Both the position numbers and the translations under genes were made by a program. A stretch of 64,000 bases of DNA from Mycobacterium sp. 852002-51971_SCH5477799-a (GTDB lineage: Bacteria; Actinomycetota; Actinomycetes; Mycobacteriales; Mycobacteriaceae). The stretch covers positions 1 through 64,000 of the forward strand of contig NZ_LZIF01000110.1 of NCBI RefSeq assembly GCF_001667145.1, given 5' to 3'. Below the pieces are notes generated by a model. It was not told where the DNA came from and did not search any database. It saw only the letters and a list, made by a program, of their open reading frames with translations. This document shows, piece by piece, positions 42,389 to 50,348 of this stretch (positions are counted from its first letter, which is position 1; the number at the start of each line of letters is the position of its first letter).

Positions 42389-43912
42389 TCAATCGGTGTC
42401 GATAGCCGCGAGTTCTATCATCATCGCCAGCCGCTTTCTGGCATCGTCCAATGGCAGACTGGTGATCTCGGCCATCTTGCGCAGCCGGTAACGCACGGTG
42501 TTTTCGTGCACTCCCAGCCGGTCACCGGCCTCGGCCGGGTCGCCCTGGGCCTCCAGCCACGCTCGCAGCGTGGCCACGTAGTCGGTCCCGTTGGCGCGAT
42601 CATGGCGGCCCAGCTCGGCCACCGGCCCACGCGATGGGGACCGGCCTGAGCGCGCCGCGGTGCGCAACCGCTGTAGCAGGACGTCAGCCCATGACTCGTC
42701 ATAGACCGCAGGGCTGGCCGCGGGGGATATCTCATGCAGCGCTAGACATTCCTCGGCTTCCTGACGTGCAGCGGCGAGCTCTGTCACCTCAGCCGCGCCA
42801 CTTACGCCGGCCAACACCGTCGCCTGTTCGGGGAGGGCCGCGCGCAGGCCGGTTACCCAGCGCCGCGCCGTCGCCGCTTGCCCACCGGGAAGCAGTGTGT
42901 ACACGATATTGCCGGCCAAAGCGCTGCGCCCCGGCCGTGACCAGCCGAACCCAGTCGTGGCACGCTCGAACGCCAACAACAGAGCGGCATCGCGTTCGTC
43001 GCCGATGAACGCCTGCAGCGCAATAACTCTCAAACCGTCGTGCGGCAGGCCCAACCTGCTCGCCACCATGGCGGCATCGGCCGTGCCCTCCAGCAAGCGA
43101 ATCACCAGTTCGGATTCGACTTGGCGCTCCAAATCCGCGCTGGCCCGCGAGCGTAGAAGATGCAGGGCCACCGTGTGTGCACCATCGGCCAAGGCCGTGC
43201 GGGCCGCTTCGTCCAGCGGCACCGAACACGCCACCCACACCGACCCGATCAACTCACCCCCGGAGCGCACCGCCACCACCATGCGCCCGATCAAGCCGTG
43301 TTCGGAGTCCTCGGGGACAAACAGCGGCTCGTCGGAGACCCCCAGGTGCGCGAATACGCCTCGCGCATCGAACAATGCGCGCAGCTGCTCCGGTGTCTGT
43401 CGCTCGAGGATCGTCTGCACCCGCGCCGGGTCGGCAGGTTGCTGCAGTTTCGAATACGCCAACACTCGCAACAACCGATCGTGGATGACAATTGAACTGC
43501 CGATAGCGTCCGCCAGGCTATCGGCCAGTGCGAACAGATCCGTTGGGCCACGGCCGGATTCGGTCTCGCGGCCCTCCAGCACCAGCCCGTAGACGACCGC
43601 GCCCACCTCGCTCCACGTGACCGTCTCGTCGACCACCATGACCGCGCCGACCTCGGCGTCGCTGTCAATCGCGACCGGCTCGTCGCCACCGCGTACCAAC
43701 ACCACGACAGCGCGTGCTGAAGCTGCCCACTGCACCGCTTCGCGGAACGAGCCGGCACCGATGGCCAGCAATACGTCGCCCACCACCACACGATTCGGCG
43801 CGGCTTCATGGATCACCACGCTGCGCAGTTCGGTAGACCTGGGCACCGACGACCAACGCAACCGGACTCCATAACCACCCAGCACGTTCACCAGGCGGTC
43901 CAACGTGATCAC
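42389..43912 (-). CDS. PucR-family transcriptional regulator
   Basis: A 507-residue regulator of the PucR/CdaR type. The N-terminal PucR domain (about 1-120; EAAPNRVVVGDVLLAIGAG) and a GAF-like middle (about 125-265) precede a GGDEF-like region. The C-terminal helix-turn-helix reads EAGDRLGVHENTVRYRLRKMAEI (about 470-490, shown within the family limit as DRLGVHENTVRYRL). Such proteins usually control catabolic genes near them; here the neighbours are pyrD and an Rv1733c-like gene, so the target is unclear. GTG 43912 follows AAGGAGCGGCT. It is the right border of the accessory block. Confidence 0.87.
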   Translation of the reverse strand: MITLDRLVNVLGGYGVRLRWSSVPRSTELRSVVIHEAAPNRVVVGDVLLAIGAGSFREAVQWAASARAVVVLVRGGDEPVAIDSDAEVGAVMVVDETVTWSEVGAVVYGLVLEGRETESGRGPTDLFALADSLADAIGSSIVIHDRLLRVLAYSKLQQPADPARVQTILERQTPEQLRALFDARGVFAHLGVSDEPLFVPEDSEHGLIGRMVVAVRSGGELIGSVWVACSVPLDEAARTALADGAHTVALHLLRSRASADLERQVESELVIRLLEGTADAAMVASRLGLPHDGLRVIALQAFIGDERDAALLLAFERATTGFGWSRPGRSALAGNIVYTLLPGGQAATARRWVTGLRAALPEQATVLAGVSGAAEVTELAAARQEAEECLALHEISPAASPAVYDESWADVLLQRLRTAARSGRSPSRGPVAELGRHDRANGTDYVATLRAWLEAQGDPAEAGDRLGVHENTVRYRLRKMAEITSLPLDDARKRLAMMIELAAIDTD

Positions 43913-43971
43913 CAGCCGCTCCTTATGCCGAACTGGTAGTCAGCCTAACCAGGAGTCAAGCTCGGCTTGAC

Positions 43972-45042
43972 TCAATCCGGTGTCCGGGCCGCCGAACCGA
44001 TGGCGTCGGCGAGCGAGGCAAAGCCGACGTCGTGCATCCGCAACGCGATGCCGTCGTGAATCTGCTTGGCCCACAAGCCTCCTCCGTAGATGAAGCCGGT
44101 ATAACCCTGCAGCAGCGACGCACCGGCGGTGATCCGCTCCCAGGCGTCGTCCGCGGTCTCGATGCCCCCGACGCTGATCAATATGAGTCGGTCGCCGACT
44201 CGGCTGTACAGCCGGCGCAGCACCTCGACCGCGCGGCGTGCCACCGGCGGCCCGGAGACGCCGCCAGGGCCCAGCTCGTCGACGCCCGGTGTCTTCAATC
44301 CCTGCCGCGACACGGTGGTGTTGGTGGCGACGATGCCGGCCAGGCCGAGTTCGACTGCCAAATCCGCGATGTCGTCGACGTCGGAATCGGAGAGATCCGG
44401 CGCGATCTTCACCAGCACCGGCGTGGACGTCTCGGCGAGCACGGCCGACAGGATGGGCCGCAGCGACTCGACCGCCTGTAGATCACGCAGCCCGGGTGTG
44501 TTCGGCGAACTGACATTGACCACGAGGTAGGACGCCAGCGGGCCGACCAGCCGGGCGCTCGCCCGGTAGTCGTCGACGGCCTGCTCGGCCGGCGTCACCT
44601 TCGTCTTGCCGATGTTGACCCCGATCGGCACCTCGGGCCGCTGCCGGGAAAGCCGCATCGCCAGCGCGCCCGCACCCAGATTGTTGAAGCCCATCCGATT
44701 CAACAGGGCCCGGTCGGCCGGCAGCCGGAACATGCGCGGGGCGGGATTGCCGGGTTGCGGGTTCGCGGTGACCGTCCCCACCTCGGCATGCCCAAAACCC
44801 AGCGCACCCCAGGTGAGCAGCCCCAAACCGTCCTTATCGAAGCCGGCCGCCAGTCCCAGCGGGCCGGGAAAACGCACGCCGAACACCGTGCTGGCCAGCA
44901 CGGGATCCGTCGGGGCCAGCAGCCGGTGTAGCAGCCGCCGCGTCCAAGCGGTCGCGGTGGCACCACGTAGAACGGCGAACACCAGTGTGTGAATCCGCTC
45001 GGGCGGGATCAGGAAAAACAGCCGGCGCAGCGCGCCGTACAT
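43972..45042 (-). CDS. pyrD: Dihydroorotate dehydrogenase (quinone), class 2
   Basis: A 356-residue FMN enzyme oxidising dihydroorotate to orotate in pyrimidine synthesis, membrane-associated and quinone-linked. The N-terminal helices MYGALRRLFFLIPPERIHTL are the class 2 membrane-docking segment. Catalytic Ser lies in VVNVSSPNTPGLR. FMN-site blocks GFDKDGLGLLTWGALGFG, IGVNIGKTK and ISVGGIETADDAWE are present. I chose ATG 45042, preceded by GAGGGCGG and matching the family N-terminus; the frame is open further to 45309 but that part overlaps the DUF5703 gene. Confidence 0.95.
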   Translation of the reverse strand: MYGALRRLFFLIPPERIHTLVFAVLRGATATAWTRRLLHRLLAPTDPVLASTVFGVRFPGPLGLAAGFDKDGLGLLTWGALGFGHAEVGTVTANPQPGNPAPRMFRLPADRALLNRMGFNNLGAGALAMRLSRQRPEVPIGVNIGKTKVTPAEQAVDDYRASARLVGPLASYLVVNVSSPNTPGLRDLQAVESLRPILSAVLAETSTPVLVKIAPDLSDSDVDDIADLAVELGLAGIVATNTTVSRQGLKTPGVDELGPGGVSGPPVARRAVEVLRRLYSRVGDRLILISVGGIETADDAWERITAGASLLQGYTGFIYGGGLWAKQIHDGIALRMHDVGFASLADAIGSAARTPD

Positions 45043-45074
45043 CCGGTGTCCGCCCTCGCGTGGCCGGGCCGGTG

Positions 45075-45296
45075 TCACAGTTCCGGCTGGTCGGGCCGTC
45101 GCCCGTCGGTGCCGCCGACGTCTAACCGAGACTTCTTGCGGCGCAATAACACTCGCCTGCTGCCGTCGGTATAGAGCCGCACCCTGGTCAATTCCCAGCC
45201 TCGGTATTCGGCCTCGATGGACAATCGGGTCGACGCGCTTACCCGGGTCACGTCCGGTGGCAGGCGCAGCGGCGCCCATTCGTATTCGTCGGACAT
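45075..45296 (-). CDS. DUF5703 small conserved protein
   Basis: A 73-residue protein MSDEYEWAPLRLPPDVTRVS... with the actinobacterial DUF5703 pattern: RLSIEAEYRGWELTRVRLY, then a very basic VLLRRKKSR. A much longer open frame in the same phase (to 45803) overlaps lppL antisense-free but out of phase and is not credible. It lies between lppL and pyrD on the same strand with 33-45 nt gaps, so all three are likely one transcript. Function unknown. Confidence 0.75.
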   Translation of the reverse strand: MSDEYEWAPLRLPPDVTRVSASTRLSIEAEYRGWELTRVRLYTDGSRRVLLRRKKSRLDVGGTDGRRPDQPEL

Positions 45297-45340
45297 CTCG
45301 GTGTCCCACCCCGCGGGCAAGCGGCTACTGCGCGCCGCGG

Positions 45341-46408
45341 TCAACGCGTGCCCGCCGCGTGCTCGATGACCTGAACTCCCGCACCGGAACCCGACACCAC
45401 GTACAGGGTGTCTGACGCCTCGTCGAAGGCCAGCGAGTTCGGTTGCTGCACGGTCGGGTAACGCACCTTTTCGACGGGAATTCCGGTGGATAGATCGTAA
45501 CCAATGACGATATTGGAAACGGTCTGCGAAACCCAGGCTAACGCGCGGGAGCCGGCCAGGCCGTATGGCGCCTGTGGAACCGGGTAGGCCTGACGCAGGA
45601 TCAGCGGATCGACGCCGTACACCAGCAGTTGGCCGCCGCGGGTGTCGGCGACCAGCACCCGACCGGCCGGGTCGGCGGCCATGGTGGTGGCGCCCCGGCC
45701 CGCCCGCAGCGCCTGCTGGGCATGGCCGTCGGCGTCGATCGCCGTCACCGAAGTCTGCCCACGGTCCAGCACCACCGTCGTATTCCCCTGTGTGGCAAGC
45801 CAATCGACGCGCGCAAAGATCCTGGTTTTGTTGGCGACGGCCGCGCTGGTGGCGGCGCCCGGTGCCTGGGAGGCGAGTGTGTAGACGGCGCCGTCGGCGC
45901 TGCCCAGCACCAGCCTGCCGTCGGCGCGCTGGGCCACCGCGGTGAATTCAATCTGGCCGGCGTCGGCGACCGCGACCTGCGTGACGCGACCGGTGGACAG
46001 GTCGACCGTGTAGTAGCCGCCGCGGGTGGACAGGTAGGCGGTTCCGCGGCCGCCGTCGGCCAACGCGCTCGCCGGTCCCGGGAGCTCGACGACGCGCGGC
46101 GTGACCTGCGGGTTGCCGAAGACGGCGACGCTGGCGGGCGCGGCCGGGTCGGCGCCCGGCGTCAGGACCGCCAGCTGATGAGTGCCGCCATCGAACACCG
46201 CCGCCGCGGCATGACCGGCCAGCGGCCGTACCGCCCCGGGCGGCCGCTGCGACGCCGGCGGCGACACCGCTGCGCGCGCGGGTTCGATGGTGCGCGGCGC
46301 GGTGTCGAGCGGATTCGATGAACACCCGGCGGCCGCCTCCAGCAAAACCGCTATAGCCAAGGCGCCGCCCCGAACTGCCAATTTGGGACGTCGTCGTCGT
46401 GGCAGCAA
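45341..46408 (-). CDS. lppL: Lipoprotein LppL
   Basis: About 355 residues. A basic start (LPRRRRPK), hydrophobic signal helix and Cys in AAAGCSS give a slightly atypical lipobox. A repeat-rich beta-propeller-like domain follows, with phrases such as GSADGAVYTLAS, VVLDRGQTSVTAIDADGH and PNSLAFDEASDTLYVVSGSG. It matches Rv2138. I prefer TTG 46408, which follows GAGG by 7 nt (an A7 run); TTG 46441 gives 366 residues. The role is unknown; propeller lipoproteins often bind other envelope proteins. Confidence 0.85.
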   Translation of the reverse strand: MLPRRRRPKLAVRGGALAIAVLLEAAAGCSSNPLDTAPRTIEPARAAVSPPASQRPPGAVRPLAGHAAAAVFDGGTHQLAVLTPGADPAAPASVAVFGNPQVTPRVVELPGPASALADGGRGTAYLSTRGGYYTVDLSTGRVTQVAVADAGQIEFTAVAQRADGRLVLGSADGAVYTLASQAPGAATSAAVANKTRIFARVDWLATQGNTTVVLDRGQTSVTAIDADGHAQQALRAGRGATTMAADPAGRVLVADTRGGQLLVYGVDPLILRQAYPVPQAPYGLAGSRALAWVSQTVSNIVIGYDLSTGIPVEKVRYPTVQQPNSLAFDEASDTLYVVSGSGAGVQVIEHAAGTR

Positions 46409-46505
46409 TTTTTTTCCTCGTGGTGCGGCGGTGGAAGACAAATTGTAAGAAACCCTCTCGCGTTCGCTTGGGGCATGCCGCCTTCATCCGACCCTACCGG
46501 GGCGG

Positions 46506-46518
46506 TATGGTCGGCTCA
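46506..46518 (+). promoter_or_regulatory. -10 box for a leaderless Rv2137c-like transcript
   Basis: TATGGT at 46506-46511, 6 nt, then ATG 46518. Confidence 0.6.
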
Positions 46519-46820
46519 TGGCCGTCACTGCTGACCGTCATCTGGCGCAGAATGAGTTTGCTGTCGAGGACATGTCGACAGGGATTGCCGCAAGCGGGTA
46601 CGGACAAGTCGGTGATGGACGCAGTTTTTCGTTCCATATCGAGAACCGATCCCTAGTCGTCGAGATTTACCGGCCGCGCCTGGCCGGGCCCGTTCCGCAG
46701 GCCGACGAGGTCGTTGCCAGGGCGGTCCGCAGCGTGATCGACCTCGATCTCACCGACGAGCGCAGCCTGAGCGCCGCGGTGCGCGACTCCGTGGCGCACG
46801 CGGTGCCCGTTTCTCGCTAG
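46518..46820 (+). CDS. Conserved hypothetical protein (Rv2137c-like)
   Basis: A 100-residue soluble protein with VGDGRSFSFHIENRSLVVEIYRPRL in the middle and a helical C-terminal half (EVVARAVRSVIDLDLTDERS). It matches the M. tuberculosis Rv2137c position and character but is shorter than the annotated homologue (137). Leaderless ATG 46518 is well supported. In M. tuberculosis the next gene is uppP (Rv2136c); here the phosphatase gene follows after only 40 nt. Confidence 0.75.
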   Translation: MAVTADRHLAQNEFAVEDMSTGIAASGYGQVGDGRSFSFHIENRSLVVEIYRPRLAGPVPQADEVVARAVRSVIDLDLTDERSLSAAVRDSVAHAVPVSR

Positions 46821-46860
46821 TCATTCACCGACCCGTCCACCGGGTACCGTCGTGGTCGAT

Positions 46861-47610
46861 ATGACCGTCATCCTGTTACGGCACGGCCGCTCGAGTTCGA
46901 ACACGGCGGGCGTTCTCGCCGGTCGCTCCGAGGGCGTCGACCTCGATGACAAGGGCCGTGAACAAGCCGATGGCCTGATCGATCGGATCGGTGACCTGCC
47001 CATCCGGGAGCTGGTCAGTTCGCCACTGTTGCGCTGCCGTCGCACCCTCGAGCCCTTGGCCGACGCGTTATGCCTGACGCCGCTCGTGGACGATCAACTC
47101 GCCGAGGTGGATTACGGGGAATGGACGGGCCGCAAACTCGGCGACTTGGTCAGCGAGCCGTTGTGGAAGGTCGTCCAGGCTCACCCCAGCGCCGCGGTGT
47201 TCCCCGGCGGCGAGGGCCTGGCTCAGGTGCAGGCGCGCGCGGTGTTCGCCGTGCGCGAGCACGATCGCCGGTTGGCCGCCGTGCACGGCGGGGATGTGCT
47301 GTGGGTCGCTTGCACTCACGGTGATGTCATCAAGGCGGTCATCGCCGACGCGTACGGCCTCCATTTGGATGGGTTCCAGCGCGTCACCGCCGACCCCGCG
47401 TCGGTGAGTGTGATCCGCTACACGGAGCTGCGCCCGTTTGTGTTGCACGTCAACCACACCGGTGCACGGCTGTCCGCCGGCCTGCGGGCCGGCCCCCCGG
47501 CGAAGGACGAGACGAAGCCCGACACCGACCCAAAGTCCAACGGAGAGCCGCGGGGATCGGCAGACGCGGCACCGTCCAGCGACGCGGTGGTCGGCGGTTC
47601 CACGGACTAA
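46861..47610 (+). CDS. Histidine phosphatase superfamily protein (Rv2135c-like)
   Basis: A 249-residue phosphoglycerate-mutase-like phosphatase. The phospho-accepting His lies in LLRHGRSSSN (residue 7-8 region), with LVSSPLLRCRRTLEPLA, the acid residue in EVDYGEWTGRK and a second catalytic His in CTHGDVIKAV. The homologue Rv2135c has been shown to be an acid phosphatase rather than a glycolytic mutase. ATG 46861 matches the homologue. It leads the conserved actinobacterial run phosphatase-DUF3090-SCO1664 family, with mshC nearby. Confidence 0.87.
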   Translation: MTVILLRHGRSSSNTAGVLAGRSEGVDLDDKGREQADGLIDRIGDLPIRELVSSPLLRCRRTLEPLADALCLTPLVDDQLAEVDYGEWTGRKLGDLVSEPLWKVVQAHPSAAVFPGGEGLAQVQARAVFAVREHDRRLAAVHGGDVLWVACTHGDVIKAVIADAYGLHLDGFQRVTADPASVSVIRYTELRPFVLHVNHTGARLSAGLRAGPPAKDETKPDTDPKSNGEPRGSADAAPSSDAVVGGSTD

Positions 47611-47672
47611 TTGGGCGGCTACCTCCATCGGATCGCACGGCCGTGGCAATAGCCGGTATTTTGGGAAGTGCC

Positions 47673-48260
47673 ATGGCCCGCGCAATTCATGTCTTCCGCA
47701 CACCCGACCGCTTCGTGGCCGGGACCGTCGGCCAGCCCGGAAATCGTACGTTTTACATCCAGGCGGTGCACGACGGCCGAGTGGTGTCGGTGATATTGGA
47801 GAAGCAGCAGGTGGCGGTGCTCGCCGAACGGATCGGCGCGCTGCTGCTCGAGGTGAACCGCAGGTTCGGCACGCCCGTTCCGCCGGAGCCCGCCGAGATC
47901 GAGGACCTCAATCCGTTGGTCACCCCCGTGGACGCCGAGTTTCGGGTCGGAACCATGGGCCTCGGCTGGGACTCGGAGGCCCAGACGGTGGTGGTCGAGT
48001 TGCTCGCGGTCACCGACGCCGAGTTCGACGCGTCGGTGGTGCTCGACGACACCGACGAGGGTCCCGACGCGGTGCGGGTCTTCTTGACGCCGGAGTCGGC
48101 GCGCCAATTCGCCACCCGCTCCAATCGCGTCATCTCCGCGGGACGTCCGCCGTGTCCGTTGTGCGACGAACCGTTGGACCCGGAGGGCCATATCTGCGCA
48201 CGCGCCAACGGATATCGGCGCACTGCGCTGCTCGGGCCTGACGATGACCCCGAGGTCTGA
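47673..48260 (+). CDS. DUF3090 family protein (Rv2134c-like)
   Basis: A 195-residue conserved actinobacterial protein. RAIHVFRTPDRFVAGTVGQPG is the N-terminal signature (given here in part). A C-terminal zinc-knuckle-like cluster CPLCDEPLDPEGHIC (about 168-182) could bind a metal. I chose ATG 47673, which matches the homologue in start and length and has GGGAAG upstream. The next gene starts 17 nt before its stop. Function is unknown, but it always travels with the SCO1664-family gene. Confidence 0.87.
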   Translation: MARAIHVFRTPDRFVAGTVGQPGNRTFYIQAVHDGRVVSVILEKQQVAVLAERIGALLLEVNRRFGTPVPPEPAEIEDLNPLVTPVDAEFRVGTMGLGWDSEAQTVVVELLAVTDAEFDASVVLDDTDEGPDAVRVFLTPESARQFATRSNRVISAGRPPCPLCDEPLDPEGHICARANGYRRTALLGPDDDPEV

Positions 48261-49059
48261 CGACCGTGAGGTGTTGCGCGACGGCGAGCTGACGGTCATC
48301 GGACGAATCCGCTCGGCCAGCAACGGCACCTTCTTGTGCGAATCGACGCTCGGCGAGTCCAGCGTGCACTGCGTCTACAAGCCGGTCGCCGGGGAGGCGC
48401 CGCTGTGGGATTTTCCGGACGGGACGCTGGCCGGCCGCGAACGGGCCGCCTATCTGGTCTCCGCGAAGCTGGGCTGGAATATCGTGCCCTACACGATCAT
48501 TCGGCACGGGCCGGCGGGGCCGGGCATGTTGCAGCGGTGGGTGCAGCAACCCGGCGACGCGGTGGACACCGAGCCGCGACCGGGGCCGGATCTGGTTGAC
48601 CTGTTTCCCGCCGGCACCAAGCCGCCGGGCTACCTGCCGGTGTTGCGCGCCCTCGACTACGCCGGCGACGAGGTCGTCCTGATGCACGCCGATGACATTC
48701 GCTTATGGCGGATGGCGGTGTTCGACGTGCTGGTCAACAACGCCGACCGCAAGGGCGGCCACGTGCTGCGCGACCTTGACGGCCACATCTTCGGGGTCGA
48801 CCACGGCGTGTGTCTGCACGTCGAGGACAAACTTCGCACGGTGCTGTGGGGATGGGCCGGCAAGCCGATCGACGATCAGACTCTGGAAGCCGTCGCCGGC
48901 CTCATCGACGCGATCGACGACCAGTTCGGCGACGAGCTGGCCGAGCAGATCACCCGGGCCGAAGTCGCCGCGCTGCGCCTGCGCGCGCACGAGCTGCTGG
49001 ACAACCCTGTCATGCCCGGCCCGAACCGGCATCGCCCCATTCCGTGGCCGGCTTTTTAG
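48244..49059 (+). CDS. SCO1664-family (PI3/4-kinase-like) protein (Rv2133c-like)
   Basis: A 271-residue protein with a kinase-like layout. GTFLCESTL and CVYKPVAGE (possible ATP-binding Lys) are at the N-terminus, and DVLVNNADRKGGHVL with GVDHGVCLH form a catalytic-loop/metal-loop pair like that of PI3/4-kinase and HipA folds. Substrate and reaction are not known. It overlaps the DUF3090 gene by 17 nt, so the two are translationally linked, and sits two genes from mshC as in other Actinobacteria. Confidence 0.85.
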   Translation: MTPRSDDREVLRDGELTVIGRIRSASNGTFLCESTLGESSVHCVYKPVAGEAPLWDFPDGTLAGRERAAYLVSAKLGWNIVPYTIIRHGPAGPGMLQRWVQQPGDAVDTEPRPGPDLVDLFPAGTKPPGYLPVLRALDYAGDEVVLMHADDIRLWRMAVFDVLVNNADRKGGHVLRDLDGHIFGVDHGVCLHVEDKLRTVLWGWAGKPIDDQTLEAVAGLIDAIDDQFGDELAEQITRAEVAALRLRAHELLDNPVMPGPNRHRPIPWPAF

Positions 49060-49125
49060 CGGCGATCTCAAGCGCGACGCTGCCATCGGTGAAGGCCGCC
49101 CTCGTCCGTCGGCGATACTGAAGCG

Positions 49126-49908
49126 GTGAGTCCCGCCGCCGACGAGATTACCGATGCCGCTTTGGCCGCCGATCTCGCCACCGACGCGGGGGAACTGCTG
49201 CTGAAAGTCCGCGACGAGGTCGGCTTCGGGTATCCATGGGCGCTGGGCGACGCGGGCGACAGCCTGGCGAACGCCCTGATCCTGCGGCGCCTGCACGCGG
49301 AGCGGCCCGACGATGCGGTGCTCAGCGAGGAGGCGTACGACGACCTGTCCCGGCTCAAGCACGACCGTGTGTGGATCATCGACCCGCTGGACGGCACCCG
49401 GGAGTTCTCGACGCCGGGGCGTGACGACTGGGCGGTGCACGTCGCGCTGTGGCAACGCCCCAGCGACGGCGAGCGCGAAATCACCGACGCGGCGGTGTCG
49501 TTGCCGGCCCGCGGAAACATCGTCTATCGCAGCGATACGGTGACCGCCGACGCAGCACGCATCGGCGTCACCGACACCATCCGCGTCGCCGTCAGCGCCA
49601 CCCGTCCTCCCGCGGTGCTGCACCGGATGCGGCAAACACTGCCCATCCAGCCCGTCGCCATCGGCTCGGCGGGCGCGAAGGCGATGGCCATCATCGACGG
49701 CGATGTCGACGCCTATGTGCACGCGGGCGGTCAATGGGAGTGGGATTCGGCCGCCCCGGCCGGGGTGGTGATGGCCGCCGGCATGCACGCGTCGCGGCTC
49801 GACGGATCGCCGATGCGCTACAACCAACTCGACCCGTATCTGCCCGACTTCGTGATGTGTCGCGCCGAGCTGGCGCCGATCCTGCTGGGGGCCATCCGCG
49901 GCGGCTGA
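49126..49908 (+). CDS. cysQ: 3'-phosphoadenosine 5'-phosphate phosphatase CysQ
   Basis: A 260-residue inositol-monophosphatase-fold enzyme. Metal-binding motifs SEEAYDD (about 67-73) and WIIDPLDGTREFS (about 84-96) and the C-terminal WEWDSAAPAGVV are intact. The homologue Rv2131c dephosphorylates PAP/PAPS and fructose-1,6-bisphosphate, controlling sulfate assimilation. GTG 49126 has no strong ribosome binding site. A stem-loop follows the stop by 7 nt. It lies near mshC, which also depends on cysteine supply. Confidence 0.93.
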   Translation: MSPAADEITDAALAADLATDAGELLLKVRDEVGFGYPWALGDAGDSLANALILRRLHAERPDDAVLSEEAYDDLSRLKHDRVWIIDPLDGTREFSTPGRDDWAVHVALWQRPSDGEREITDAAVSLPARGNIVYRSDTVTADAARIGVTDTIRVAVSATRPPAVLHRMRQTLPIQPVAIGSAGAKAMAIIDGDVDAYVHAGGQWEWDSAAPAGVVMAAGMHASRLDGSPMRYNQLDPYLPDFVMCRAELAPILLGAIRGG

Positions 49909-49915
49909 CGCCGAT

Positions 49916-49931
49916 GGGCCGTTAGCGGCCC
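49916..49931 (+). terminator. Hairpin after cysQ
   Basis: GGGCCG (49916-49921) and CGGCCC (49926-49931) pair perfectly around TTAG, 7 nt after the cysQ stop. No U-tract. It overlaps the stop codon of the aldehyde dehydrogenase relic on the other strand. Confidence 0.5.
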
Positions 49932-50204
49932 AATCGACGCCGCCAGTCTTTCGCCGAAAACATCCGGACCATCTTTACGACGAGGCTGCCCTTCTTGCGG
50001 CTGTACGGAGAAGGCCATCGTCGCCGACCGCACCTTCATCACCGGCAGCGTCGGGCCGAAGGTCTCTTCACGCATGCAATCCATGTCGTGGTTCACGTCG
50101 ACCAGCACGGTCGGCCCGTAGAACAGGCCGCGGCATCTGACCACGACTTCTTGCTGCGCGGCCGCTCCCGCGGTCTCCGGTCGGTCAGTTGTATGAGTCG
50201 ACAT
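49922..50204 (-). pseudogene. Aldehyde dehydrogenase relic with two internal deletions
   Basis: On the minus strand, ATG 50204 behind GAGGTGG opens an N-terminal-like segment (STHTTDRPETAGAAAQQEVV). It is joined abruptly to a clear ALDH block, GLFYGPTVLVDVNHDMD followed by EETFGPTLPVMKV (about 50031-50129), which in intact enzymes lies near residue 380. A second jump and frame change leads to a basic C-terminal end (YSRKKGSLVVKMVRMF...) that stops at 49922-49924. The NAD-binding and catalytic Cys regions are missing: about 280 bp remain of an expected 1.5 kb. This fills the 439-bp gap between cysQ and mshC. Confidence 0.75.
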
Positions 50205-50334
50205 CACAACCACCTCGCTCGTCGACGTCGAGCGACTTTGCCCCATACCGGATTCAGCAAACCACAAACGGCGCGGTGGCGATCTAGCTCGCGGGGGCGC
50301 GGCTGCCGATTCGGAGGTGCCTCGTCGGCGCGCC

Positions 50335-50348
50335 TAGGCTGATTGCCA
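50335..50348 (+). promoter_or_regulatory. -10 box for a leaderless mshC transcript
   Basis: TAGGCT at 50335-50340, 7 nt, then ATG 50348. Confidence 0.6.
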
